A stretch of DNA of 64,000 nucleotides from Balanoglossus misakiensis (lineage: Eukaryota > Hemichordata), in assembly GCA_040954595.2 (NCBI GenBank), contig CM082583.2:1302001-1366000 (forward strand). Direction: 5' to 3'. A program made the translations under genes and the position numbers. Below are positions 19,101 to 29,449 of this stretch, one piece after another. Positions within the stretch are counted from its first letter, which is position 1. Every line of letters begins with the position of its first letter. Below the pieces are notes generated by a model that was given only the letters and a program-made list of their open reading frames with translations, was not told where the DNA came from and did no database searches.

Positions 19101-22100
19101 AACACTTGACATTTGTTCGGGTAGGACCGCATTATTGCCTGTAAATTTATAGAGAAAGCCCGAATTTAACCAGGGCGTTTCAAACACTGACGTTAGTTGG
19201 GGGCACAGCCTGCAGTACTGCCGGGTAAGCTGACATCGGCGTACCGCATATAATGTAGGGGGGGGGGGAAACAGAACGGTTCAATACTACATTTATTAGA
19301 TATCAGCTAATTTTGGACAATCATCTAAAATCTAAATCATTTTTTCATATTTGGATATCTGATGATGTATGAAATTTCCATCATATGTAAAAATGGTGCT
19401 GATTATAAAAAATGCACTCTGAATGAGCTGATTTAATACAAAATTGCGTTTTATTCGTTTTTGCACCAAAAAGGTCATTTTTAGGCAAAACATTCTTTAT
19501 TTTTTTTAATTCGGTGACCTGATCATATATAAACAATTGCTTGTATGTTAAAAGTTTTTATGACTTTTAAAAGCAGTGACACTGGCGGCATTCAACACGA
19601 AAATAACCATTTTAGCCACAATTTGGTCAAAATGGTAAATTTTTGAAAATTACAAAAAATACCTGTTTTCTACATTTTCGGAAATCTGATGGAGTATAGA
19701 ATGCTCTTCGTATGTGTATATCGATACAAATTCCAAAAAAGACAGTCTAATATGGCTCACTGCAGACAAAATTGCGTTTTACCAAATTTACCTTGAAAAT
19801 GTCATTTTTAGAAAAAAAAAAAAAAAAAAAACTTTGTTCTTCGAATTTGGTGCCCTGATCATATATGACATGTTGATTGTATGTTAAAACTTTCGACCAC
19901 TCCAAAAATGCAGAGATATTGACGGAATTCAAGAAAAAATAGCCATTTTGGCCATATTTTGACAAAAATGGTAAATTTTAGAAAAATCTTAAACAATTAA
20001 CTCTTTTCTTCATTTTCGGAAATATTATGAAGCATGAAGTGTCGTTCTCTTGTAAAAAGTGCTGCAAATTCCAGGAAAGGCAGTAAAATTTGAATCACCC
20101 AAGACAAAATTACCATTTTCGACTTTTTTCGAAAAATTGTCTTTTTTACAAAATAAATAAGAATAAATTCTTTTCTTAGTTTCAAACGGGTAGAGATACT
20201 TTCCACACGGGTTTTCTAACATTGAATTCCCGTTCATCAACTCAGATTTCCTACAGCATAAGTCGGCTAAAACCCTGACACTCTAGAGCAGAAACAGTTG
20301 CACACTGGTAACGTTGAACAAGTCGATTTTTCTACGGCCTGGCTCGGCTAAATCTCCGTCACAATATGACAGACACTAGCGTACGTTAGCAACTGTGATC
20401 AAGTCAGATTTCCTACGGCCTGGTTTAGCTGAAGCCCCGGCACTTTAGAGCGGAAACACGCGTACATTGACCACGATGATCAAGTCAGATCTCCTACGGC
20501 CTGGCTCGACTAAAACCCCGGCACACCATGACAGACACTAGCGTTCGTTAGCAATGTTGATCAAGTCAGATTTCCTACGGCATGGCTTGGCTAAAGCCCT
20601 GGCACTCTAGAGCAGAAACACGCCTACAGAGACCACGTTGATCTACTCACATTTCCTTCGGCCTGGCACGGCTGATGCCCCGGCACTATATATAGGACAC
20701 AGACTGGCGTAAGTTAACAACGGTAATCACGTCGGGTTTCCTACGGCCTGGCTCAGCTGAAGCCCCTGCACTCTAGAGCAGAAACAGGCGTACATTGACC
20801 ACGTTGATCAAGTCAGATTTCCTACGGCGTGACTCGGCTGGTGCACCGGCTCTATATGACACAGACTGGCGTAAGTTATCAACGGTGATTACGTCGGATT
20901 TCCTACGGCCTGGTTTAGCTGAAGCCCCGGCACTTTAGAGCGGAAACACGCGTACATTGACCACGATGATCAAGTCAGATCTCCTACGGCCTGGCTCGAC
21001 TAAAACCCCGGCACACCATGACAGACACTAGCGTTCGTTAGCAACGGTGATCAAGTCGGATTTCATTCGGCCTGGCTCTGCAAAAGACCCGACACTCTAG
21101 TACAAAGACGTTGGCTAAGTCGAGCAAACCGAAGAGGGAAAGTCACAGCGGTTCAACACTTGACATTTGTTCGGGTACGACTGCATTATTGCCTGTCAAT
21201 TTATAGAGAAAGCCCGAATTTAACCAGGGCGTTTCAAACACCGACGTTAGTTGGGGGCACGGCCTTCAGTACTGCCGGGTAAGCTGACATCGGCGTACCG
21301 CATGTAATGTAGGGGGGGGGGGGGAACAGAACGGTTCAATACTACATTTATTAGATATCAGCTAATTTTGGACAATCATCTAAAATCTAAATCATTTTTT
21401 CATATTTGGATATCTGATGATGTATGAAATTTCCATTATATGTAAAAATGGTGCTGATTATAAACAATGCACTGTGAATGAGCTGATTAAATACAAAATT
21501 GCGTTTTATTCGTTATTGCACCAAAAAGGTCATTTTTAGGCAAAACATTCTTTATGTTTTAATTCGGTGACCTGATCATATATAAACATTTGCTTGTATG
21601 TTAAAAGTTTTTATGACTTTTAAAAGCAGTGACACTGGCGGCATTCAACACGAAAATAACCATTTTAGCCACATTTTGGTCAAAAATGGTAAATTTTTGA
21701 AAATTACGAAAAATAACTGTTTCCTACATTTTCGGTAATCTGATGGAGTATAGAATGCCATTCGTATGTATATATCGATACAATTTCCACAAAAGACAGT
21801 CTTATTTGGCTCACTGCAGACAAAATTGCATGTTATCAAATTTTGCTTGAAAATGTCATTTTTAGAAAAACAATTAAAAAAAGCTTTATTTGTTCTTCGA
21901 ATTCGGTGCCCTGATTATATATGACATGTTGATTGTATGTTAAAAGTTTCGACCACTCCAAAAATGCTGAGATATTGACGGAATTCAAGAAAAAATAGCC
22001 ATTTTGGCCATATTTTGACAAAAATGGTAAATTTTTAAAAAATCATAAAAAATTAACTCTTTTCTTCATTTTCGGAAATATTATGGAGCATGAAGTGTCG

Positions 22101-25100
22101 TTCTCTTGTAAAAAGTGCTGCAAATTCCAGAAAAGGCGGTATAATTTGAATCACACAAGACAAAATTACCATTTTCGACTGTTTTTCGAAAAATTGTCTT
22201 TTTTACAAAATAAATAAGAATAAATTCTTTTCTTAGTTTCAAACGGGTAGAGATACTTTCCACACGGGTTTTCTAACATTGAATTCCCATTCATCAACTC
22301 AGATGTCCTACAGCATAAGTCGGCTAAAACCCTGACACTCTAGAGCAGAAACAGTTGCACACTGGTAACGTTCAACAAGTCGATTTTTCTACGGCCTGGC
22401 TCGGCTAAATCTCCGTCACAATATGACAGACACTAGCGTACGTTAGCAACGGTGATCAAGTCAGATTTTCTACGGCATGGCTTGGATAAAGCCCCGGCAC
22501 TCTAGAGCAGAAACACGCGTACAGAGACCACGTTGATCAAGTCTGATCTCCTACGGCTTGGCTCGACTAAAACACAGGCTTACTATGACAGACACTAGCG
22601 TTCGTTAGCAACGTTGATCAAGTCAGATTTCCTACGGCATGGCTTGGCTAAAGCCCTGGCACTCTAGAGCAGAAACATGCGTACAGAGACCACGTTGATC
22701 TACTCACATTTCCTTCGGCCTGGCACGGCTGATGCCCCGGCACTATATATAGGACACAGACTGGCGTAAGTTAACAACGGTAATCACGTCGGGTTTCCTA
22801 CGGCCTGGCTCAGCTGAAGCCCCGGCACTCTAGTGCAGAAACAGGCGTACATTGACCACGTTGATCAAGTCAGATTTCCTACGGCGTGACTCGGCTGGTG
22901 CACCGGCTCTATATGACACAGACTGGCGTAAGTTATCAACGGTGATTACGTCGGATTTCCTACGGCCTGGTTTAGCTGAAGCCCCGGCACTTTAGAGCGG
23001 AAACACGCGTACATTGACCACGATGATCAAGTCAGATCTCCTACGGCCTGGCTCGACTAAAACCCCGGCACACCATGACAGACACTAGCGTTCGTTAGCA
23101 ACGGTGATCAAGTCGGATTTCATTCGGCCTGGCTCTGCAAAAGACCCGACACTCTAGTACAAAGACGTTGGCTAAGTCGAGCAAACCGAAGAGGGAAAGT
23201 CACAGCGGTTCAACACTTGACATTTGTTCGGGTACGACTGCATTATTGCCTGTCAATTTATAGAGAAAGCCCGAATTTAACCAGGGCGTTTCAAACACCG
23301 ACGTTAGTTGGGGGCACGGCCTTCAGTACTGCCGGGTAAGCTGACATCGGCGTACCGCATGTAATGTAGGGGGGGGGGGGAACAGAACGGTTCAATACTA
23401 CATTTATTAGATATCAGCTAATTTTGGACAATCATCTAAAATCTAAATCATTTTTTCATATTTGGATATCTGATGATGTATGAAATTTCCATTATATGTA
23501 AAAATGGTGCTGATTATAAACAATGCACTGTGAATGAGCTGATTAAATACAAAATTGCGTTTTATTCGTTATTGCACCAAAAAGGTCATTTTTAGGCAAA
23601 ACATTCTTTATTTTTTAATTCGGTGACCTGATCATATATAAACATTTGCTTGTATGTTAAAAGTTTTTATGACTTTTAAAAGCAGTGACACTGGCGGCAT
23701 TCAACACGAAAATAACCATTTTAGCCACATTTTGGTCAAAAATGGTAAATTTTTGAAAATTACGAAAAATAACTGTTTCCTACATTTTCGGTAATCTGAT
23801 GGAGTATAGAATGCCATTCGTATGTATATATCGATACAATTTCCACAAAAGACAGTCTTATTTGGCTCACTGCAGACAAAATTGCATGTTATCAAATTTT
23901 GCTTGAAAATGTCATTTTTAGAAAAACAATTAAAAAAAGCTTTATTTGTTCTTCGAATTCGGTGCCCTGATTATATATGACATGTTGATTGTATGTTAAA
24001 AGTTTCGACCACTCCAAAAATGCTGAGATATTGACGGAATTCAAGAAAAAATAGCCATTTTGGCCATATTTTGACAAAAATGGTAAATTTTTAAAAAATC
24101 ATAAAAAATTAACTCTTTTCTTCATTTTCGGAAATATTATGGAGCATGAAGTGTCGTTCTCTTGTAAAAAGTGCTGCAAATTCCAGAAAAGGCGGTATAA
24201 TTTGAATCACACAAGACAAAATTACCATTTTCGACTGTTTTTCGAAAAATTGTCTTTTTTACAAAATAAATAAGAATAAATTCTTTTCTTAGTTTCAAAC
24301 GGGTAGAGATACTTTCCACACGGGTTTTCTAACATTGAATTCCCATTCATCAACTCAGATGTCCTACAGCATAAGTCGGCTAAAACCCTGACACTCTAGA
24401 GCAGAAACAGTTGCACACTGGTAACGTTCAACAAGTCGATTTTTCTACGGCCTGGCTCGGCTAAATCTCCGTCACAATATGACAGACACTAGCGTACGTT
24501 AGCAACGGTGATCAAGTCAGATTTTCTACGGCATGGCTTGGCTAAAGCCCTGGCACTCTAGAGCAGAAACATGCGTACAGAGACCACGTTGATCTACTCA
24601 CATTTCCTTCGGCCTGGCACGGCTGATGCCCCGGCACTATATATAGGACACAGACTGGCGTAAGTTAACAACGGTAATCACGTCGGGTTTCCTACGGCCT
24701 GGCTCAGCTGAAGCCCCGGCACTCTAGTGCAGAAACAGGCGTACATTGACCACGTTGATCAAGTCAGATTTCCTACGGCGTGACTCGGCTGGTGCACCGG
24801 CTCTATATGACACAGACTGGCGTAAGTTATCAACGGTGATTACGTCGGATTTCCTACGGCCTGGTTTAGCTGAAGCCCCGGCACTTTAGAGCGGAAACAC
24901 GCGTACATTGACCACGATGATCAAGTCAGATCTCCTACGGCCTGGCTCGACTAAAACCCCGGCACACCATGACAGACACTAGCGTTCGTTAGCAACGGTG
25001 ATCAAGTCGGATTTCCTTCGGCCTGGCTCTGCAAAAGACCCGACACTCTAGTACAAAGACGTTGGCTAAGTCGGGCAAACCGAAAAGGGAAAGTCACAGC

Positions 25101-25631
25101 GGTTCAACACTTGACATTTGTTCGGGTAGGACCGCAATATTGCCTGTCAATTTATAGAGAAAGCCCGAATTTAACCAGGGCGTTTCAAACACTGACGTTA
25201 GTTGGGGGCACAGCCTGCAGTACTGCCGGGTAAGCTGACATCGGCGTACCGCATATAATGTAGGGGGGGGGGGGGGACAGAACGGTTCAATACTACATTT
25301 ATTAGATATCAGCTAATTTTGGACAATCATCTAAAATCTAAATCATTTTTTCATATCTGGATATCTGATGATGTATGAAATTTCCATCATATGTAAAAAT
25401 GGTGCTGATTATAAAAAATGCACTCTGAATGAGCTGATTTAATACAAAATTGCGTTTTATTCGTTTTTGCACCAAAAAGGTCATTTTTAGGCAAAACATT
25501 CTTTATTTTTTTTAATTCGGTGACCTGATCATATATAAACAATTGCTTGTATGTTAAACGTTTTTATGACTTTTAAAAGCAGTGACACTGGCGGCATTCA
25601 ACACGAAAATAACAATTTTAGCCACAATTTG
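16195..25631 (+). repeat. Satellite array block 2
   Basis: Unit landmarks at 17197, 19253, 21307, 23364 and 25258 (spacings 2056, 2054, 2057 and 1894). The last unit is shorter by about two 81-bp sub-repeats, lost in its GC-rich field (24420-25030). The units beginning 21307 and 23364 are nearly identical. The block ends at atttg (25627-25631), the left TSD of BEL-B copy 1. No gene is seen. Confidence 0.95.
21307..25000 (+). repeat. Recently duplicated pair of satellite units
   Basis: Sequence from about 21050-22480 recurs at about 23105-24535 with an offset of 2056 bp and almost no change. Shared private variants include 'ggccttcagtactgcc', 'ttcgttattgcacc', 'ttgcatgttatcaaatttt' and 'cgactgtttttcg'. 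The few differences include 'tttatgttttaatt' versus 'tttattttttaatt'. Other units lack these variants, so this is a local duplication more recent than the general spread of the array. Confidence 0.85.
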
Positions 25632-25776
25632 TATGGAGAAGTGAGAGATTTACTCCAGAAGGATCACGTGACGGAAACTCTTACCCTATCAGAGTTGACT
25701 TTGTTTCCCGCCAAACTTTATACTTGTAGCAGATTTATTGTAATTTTTGAGTGTTTGCTCCGGCGTTCGTGGGACT

Positions 25777-25785
25777 TATATATAA
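25777..25785 (+). promoter_or_regulatory. Candidate TATA box in BEL-B 5' LTR
   Basis: 'tatatataa' lies about 145 bp into the LTR and about 75 bp before an AATAAA, as expected for a U3/R boundary. The same box is present in the 3' LTR (31920-31928) and in copy 2. Confidence 0.6.
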
Positions 25786-25859
25786 CCCAGTTTTGGCGCT
25801 TTCGGGCAGCTTTTTGTAAGGAGCTCTGTGGTGTTACTTTGTTGTTGGATTCAGATGGT

Positions 25860-25865
25860 AATAAA
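25860..25865 (+). promoter_or_regulatory. Candidate polyadenylation signal AATAAA in BEL-B LTR
   Basis: 'ggtaataaacc' downstream of the TATA box; the same word occurs in all three BEL-B LTRs in the window. In the 3' LTR it would direct 3'-end formation of the element RNA. Confidence 0.5.
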
Positions 25866-25971
25866 CCAGTGTTTTACCTAGCACTGAATCGTTCGCTTCT
25901 TTTCCGACGTCAGTATACTCGAACCCCCTCCCGGGAGTATTGATCACTGCCACGATACTTCCCCACATTTT

Positions 25972-25987
25972 TGGTGCCGAGACCAGT
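25972..25987 (+). other. BEL-B primer-binding site (copy 1)
   Basis: 'tggtgccgagaccag' starts four bases after the 5' LTR. It begins with TGG, complementary to a tRNA 3' CCA end, and is repeated in copy 2 at 57261. The tRNA species was not determined. Confidence 0.65.
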
Positions 25988-26000
25988 ATAACAGAGCAAG

Positions 26001-26213
26001 ATGTCGGAACAAGAACACATCGCGCCACAAGATGGACAACAAGAGGATCAGCCAACAGCGTTGACAAAACTGAAGAGATCGCGTCGTGGTCAACGCGCAC
26101 AAGTGACCCGACTGTTCAACAGGGCCGACACCCTCATGAACAATTTCGTAGACGTCGGTACAGACAAGCCGACTACACTCGACACGCTGGAAGGGCTGAA
26201 CGAACAACTTTAG
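26001..26213 (+). pseudogene. BEL-B copy 1 gag N-terminus, truncated by nonsense mutation
   Basis: The frame starts at an ATG 34 bases after the LTR ('MSEQEHIAPQDGQQ') and stops at TAG 26211-26213, where copy 2 has TCG (Ser). The frame then continues in phase into the next segment. It is rich in Arg/Lys and Gln and represents the gag head upstream of DUF1759. Confidence 0.85.
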
Positions 26214-26243
26214 AACAAGATCCGTCTACTCGCCGACCTCGAG

Positions 26244-27989
26244 GTGAGAATCCTCGATCTAATTGACGATGAACACTTTGACGAAGAAAATGAAACTTCA
26301 GGCGACTACCAGGCCGAAATCTTCGAACACAATCATCGCATCGCATCTTTCATCAAGAAAAACAAATCGGAGATGCGGACAACTACTACTAGTACTGGTA
26401 ATGTAACGGGAAGCAGTCTCGGCAACGCGACGCCTCGTAAAACAGTAACTCTACCGAAACTCCAGCTGCAAACTTTCTCAGGCAATGTAATAGAATGGTC
26501 GAGTTTCTTCGATGTATTCAAGTCTTCGATACCTTCGGACACTAATTTGGACAACATTCAGAAGTTTACGTATTTGCGGAGTGTACTCAAAGATGAAGCA
26601 GCGAGAACAATCAACGGATTGCCACTCACGCACGCGATTGACTTATTGACCGAAAGATACGGACAAACCCATCTCATAGTAGATGCTCATATGACCGCGT
26701 TGTGGAATCTACAAAGCCCAACCGCCGACGTACAAAGTTTAAGGCATTTCTACGACTCGATTGAAAATCACGTTCGAGGTCTTCAGTCGCTGGGTAAGGA
26801 GGAAACCACATACGGCGAACTTTTGGTTCCAATAATACGGGAGAAATTACCTCCTAACATTCGAGAGCAGATAGCAAGAAAACATGGTAATGCTGCGTGG
26901 ACATTAGCAGATCTACGAAAAGCCATTCAACACGAGATAAACACCCTTCAAGCCGGCAACCGGGTCGACGAGATAACAATGGCCACTACCAGAGAACCGG
27001 AAATAACCGCGTTTCACACGAAAACGCAGATGACAGGTAAACAGAAGTTTCGTGCCCCTGTCAAAACGTGCCCGTTCTGCAAAGGGTCACACTTCGCGTC
27101 AAATTGCACTGTGGTAACTGATACGCGCGAGAGACTGGACATTGTGAAGAAGGACAGACTATGTTTTAATTGCTTTGGAAAACATAGAGTTGCGGAGTGT
27201 AAATCAAAATACTCCTGCAGAAAGTGTAGGAAACGTCATCACTCTGCGCTACACTACGACGTTCCCACCGCTACAACGACGCCAACCGGAGCGTCGTCCT
27301 CGCCATCGCCATCATCAAGTACTTCTGATGTCAAAGTAACATTGACTAATACCGATACATTTACGGATAAGAAGATAAACACTGGGCCAGTGCTGCTGAA
27401 AACTGCGTTTGTACCACTGTCTGTCGGACGGGGAGCCCCCATTCATGCCGTCATCCTGTTTGATGAAGGAGCAAATAAGACATTCGTCACTGAGAGATTC
27501 GCCCGTCAGCTGTCCGCGAAAGCTACGCGGCACGAACACATAAAGTTATCGACCTTCGGTGGCAAGGACTCCAAAGTACGCACCATGGGATTCACCGAAC
27601 TAACTGCTCATGAACTGAACGGGAATACTTCAACTATTCACGCGATGATAATTCCAGAGATATCGTCGGACTTAACAAATCACATTTCTCAGGAAGTCCA
27701 TAATATGAGCCACCTGAAAGGGCTACCATTCGCACATCCAGTTTCGAGTGATCAGTCGTGGCCAATTGATGTTCTAATCGGAGCCGACCAATATTGGAAT
27801 TTCGTGGGCTCACACGTTATTTCTGGCGCGTCCGGCCCCACTGCTGTGTCATCCAAATTTGGATACTTACTCTCCGGACCCCTCGGAACTCCCAAAGTGG
27901 ATTCTAATGCGCATATCTTACACGTGATTTCTACTGCTGATAGTTTCAGAGAACTCTATCAACGGACTGCATGGAGATCGCGCAACTGA
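26244..27989 (+). CDS. BEL-B copy 1 gag (DUF1759), zinc knuckles and protease
   Basis: 581 codons in phase with the preceding gag head. It contains a DUF1759-type gag domain ('LQTFSGNVIEWSSFFDVF', from about residue 75), zinc knuckles ('CPFCKGSHFASNCTVV', about 278, and 'CFNCFGKHRVAEC' followed by CRKCRKRHH, about 310-335) and the A17-like protease region 'ILFDEGANKTFV' (about 407). The protease motif reads DEGA rather than the usual D-S/T-G. The last 12 or so codons are out of frame because 11 bp are missing after 27941 relative to copy 2; true coding resumes in the 27991 frame. Being downstream of a nonsense codon, it is unlikely to be expressed as a full protein. Confidence 0.88.
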   Translation: MRILDLIDDEHFDEENETSGDYQAEIFEHNHRIASFIKKNKSEMRTTTTSTGNVTGSSLGNATPRKTVTLPKLQLQTFSGNVIEWSSFFDVFKSSIPSDTNLDNIQKFTYLRSVLKDEAARTINGLPLTHAIDLLTERYGQTHLIVDAHMTALWNLQSPTADVQSLRHFYDSIENHVRGLQSLGKEETTYGELLVPIIREKLPPNIREQIARKHGNAAWTLADLRKAIQHEINTLQAGNRVDEITMATTREPEITAFHTKTQMTGKQKFRAPVKTCPFCKGSHFASNCTVVTDTRERLDIVKKDRLCFNCFGKHRVAECKSKYSCRKCRKRHHSALHYDVPTATTTPTGASSSPSPSSSTSDVKVTLTNTDTFTDKKINTGPVLLKTAFVPLSVGRGAPIHAVILFDEGANKTFVTERFARQLSAKATRHEHIKLSTFGGKDSKVRTMGFTELTAHELNGNTSTIHAMIIPEISSDLTNHISQEVHNMSHLKGLPFAHPVSSDQSWPIDVLIGADQYWNFVGSHVISGASGPTAVSSKFGYLLSGPLGTPKVDSNAHILHVISTADSFRELYQRTAWRSRN

Positions 27990-27990
27990 C

Positions 27991-28503
27991 ATGTATACAC
28001 CGATGTATAGTACTGCGATCGGCCGAGAACCACAGGTCCAAAATATGTGGGACTTTGAATTGATCGGTATTCAGGACAATCCAACAGTTGATGAACAGTT
28101 GACGTACGAGTCTTACAGAGACACGCACTTGAGAGTTGACCGAGGAAAATACGTAGCTAAACTACCGTGGAAGGAAGATCACCCTCCACTACCCACCAAC
28201 TACGATGTCGCCATGAAACGCACGCGTAATATGATACGCAGGTTACCCTCTGAACTCATCAAGAAATATGACGACATAATCAATGAACAGAGACGTCGCG
28301 ACTTCATCGGAGAGGTTGACGAAGACGACGTGAATATCGGACACTATTTGCTACATCGTCCGGTGGTTAAGAATTCGACCACAACACCCATTCGCATCGT
28401 TTATGATTGCTCTTGTAAGAAGGATTCTAATTATCCAAGTTTGAATGATTGCTTGCAAACTGGACCGTCATTAATAAATGACCTGCCAGCGATTCTGCTG
28501 TGA
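27991..28503 (+). pseudogene. BEL-B copy 1 protease-RT linker and RT fingers
   Basis: The segment after the 11-bp deletion carries the RT entry motifs 'PLPTNYDVAMKR', 'PIRIVYDCSCKKDS' and 'LNDCLQTGPSLINDLPAILL'. It ends at TGA 28501-28503, where copy 2 has AGA (Arg). The frame continues in phase beyond the stop. Confidence 0.85.
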
Positions 28504-29367
28504 TTCCGCGCCAATAACATTGCTTTCACAGCTGACATTGAGAAAGCATTCCTGAACATTCGGTTGGAAGAAGATGAGAGGAAATTCACGAAATTTCTGT
28601 GGCTGTCGGACATTAACGACCCAGAAAGTGACTTCATAACTTTGCAGTTTAAGTCTGTCTTGTTTGGAGCAGTCTGTTCCCCATTCATCCTCAATGCGGT
28701 TATCAAGACGCATTTAGAGAACAATAGTCAACTTCCCACCGCTGACAGATTGGGAAATAATATTTATGTGGATAATGTGATCGATGGAGTTGATACTGCA
28801 GAAAATGCCATGAAATACTACCATGAAGCCAATGAGTTGATGACATCAGGCGGATTCAAACTCAGAGCATGGTCTTCCAACTGTCAACAAATAAACGAAC
28901 TCGCTACATGTGACAATCTGAACGAACCCACCGAAGATGTATCCGTTTTGGGAATGCAGTGGTCAACAAAATCTGACGAATTGACTTACTCCAAAGTGGT
29001 TAATATGTCGTCGCGTGCCGAACTCGTGACCAAACGTGACATTGTCAGCTATGTGGCGATGCTATTTGATCCGTTTGGATTTCTCGCCCCTGTAATGATC
29101 AAAGCCAAATTGTTCATTCAGTTACTATGGAAACTGGAATTAGACTGGGATGAACCTATCAACGCAGATCTCTACACTCAATGGATGCACATCGCAGAAG
29201 ATCTCAAAGACTCGCGAAACACGAAGATCGAACGACAATATTTTGATGAACTTGAAGGCGACAATGAATGCGAGCTACACGCCTTTGCAGACGCAAGCCA
29301 GAGAGCGTATGGGGCAGTAGTGTATTTGAAGAGGACAGCAAACGTCGTTTGTGATGGCGAAGACTAG
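28504..29367 (+). pseudogene. BEL-B copy 1 reverse transcriptase palm and start of RNase H
   Basis: Open from 28504 to 29367 (first ATG 28564). It holds RT motif A 'FTADIEKAFLNI', motif B 'SVLFGAVCSPFILNAVI' and motif C 'IYVDNVIDG', where the second Asp of the usual YVDD is Asn. The RNase H beginning '[19 protein letters not shown]' follows, and a 2-bp deletion at about 29328-29331 then throws the frame. Copy 2 has the same YVDN, so this is an inherited family feature rather than a mutation private to this copy. Confidence 0.87.
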
Positions 29368-29449
29368 AACCGCACCAGTGGCTGAAACTACACTCCCGCG
29401 ACTGGAATTGATGGCTGCGTTAATAGCCACACGTCTCAGCAAGTACTAG

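Larger units (their letters stand above)
25632..25967 (+). repeat. BEL-B copy 1 5' LTR
   Basis: 336 bp. It differs from its 3' partner (31775-32110) at about four positions: ggcgttcg/ggagttcg, cccag/ccctg, cagctttt/cagcattt and ttggatt/ttcgatt. At all four it agrees with the 5' LTR of copy 2. A frame running through the LTR is open by chance and is not a gene. Confidence 0.93.

Noticed and set aside
25632-25943. Open frame running from satellite through the BEL-B LTR (also 31760-32086 and 56840-57232).
   Set aside because: It crosses the element boundary and lies over LTR promoter and polyadenylation signals; it is a chance frame.
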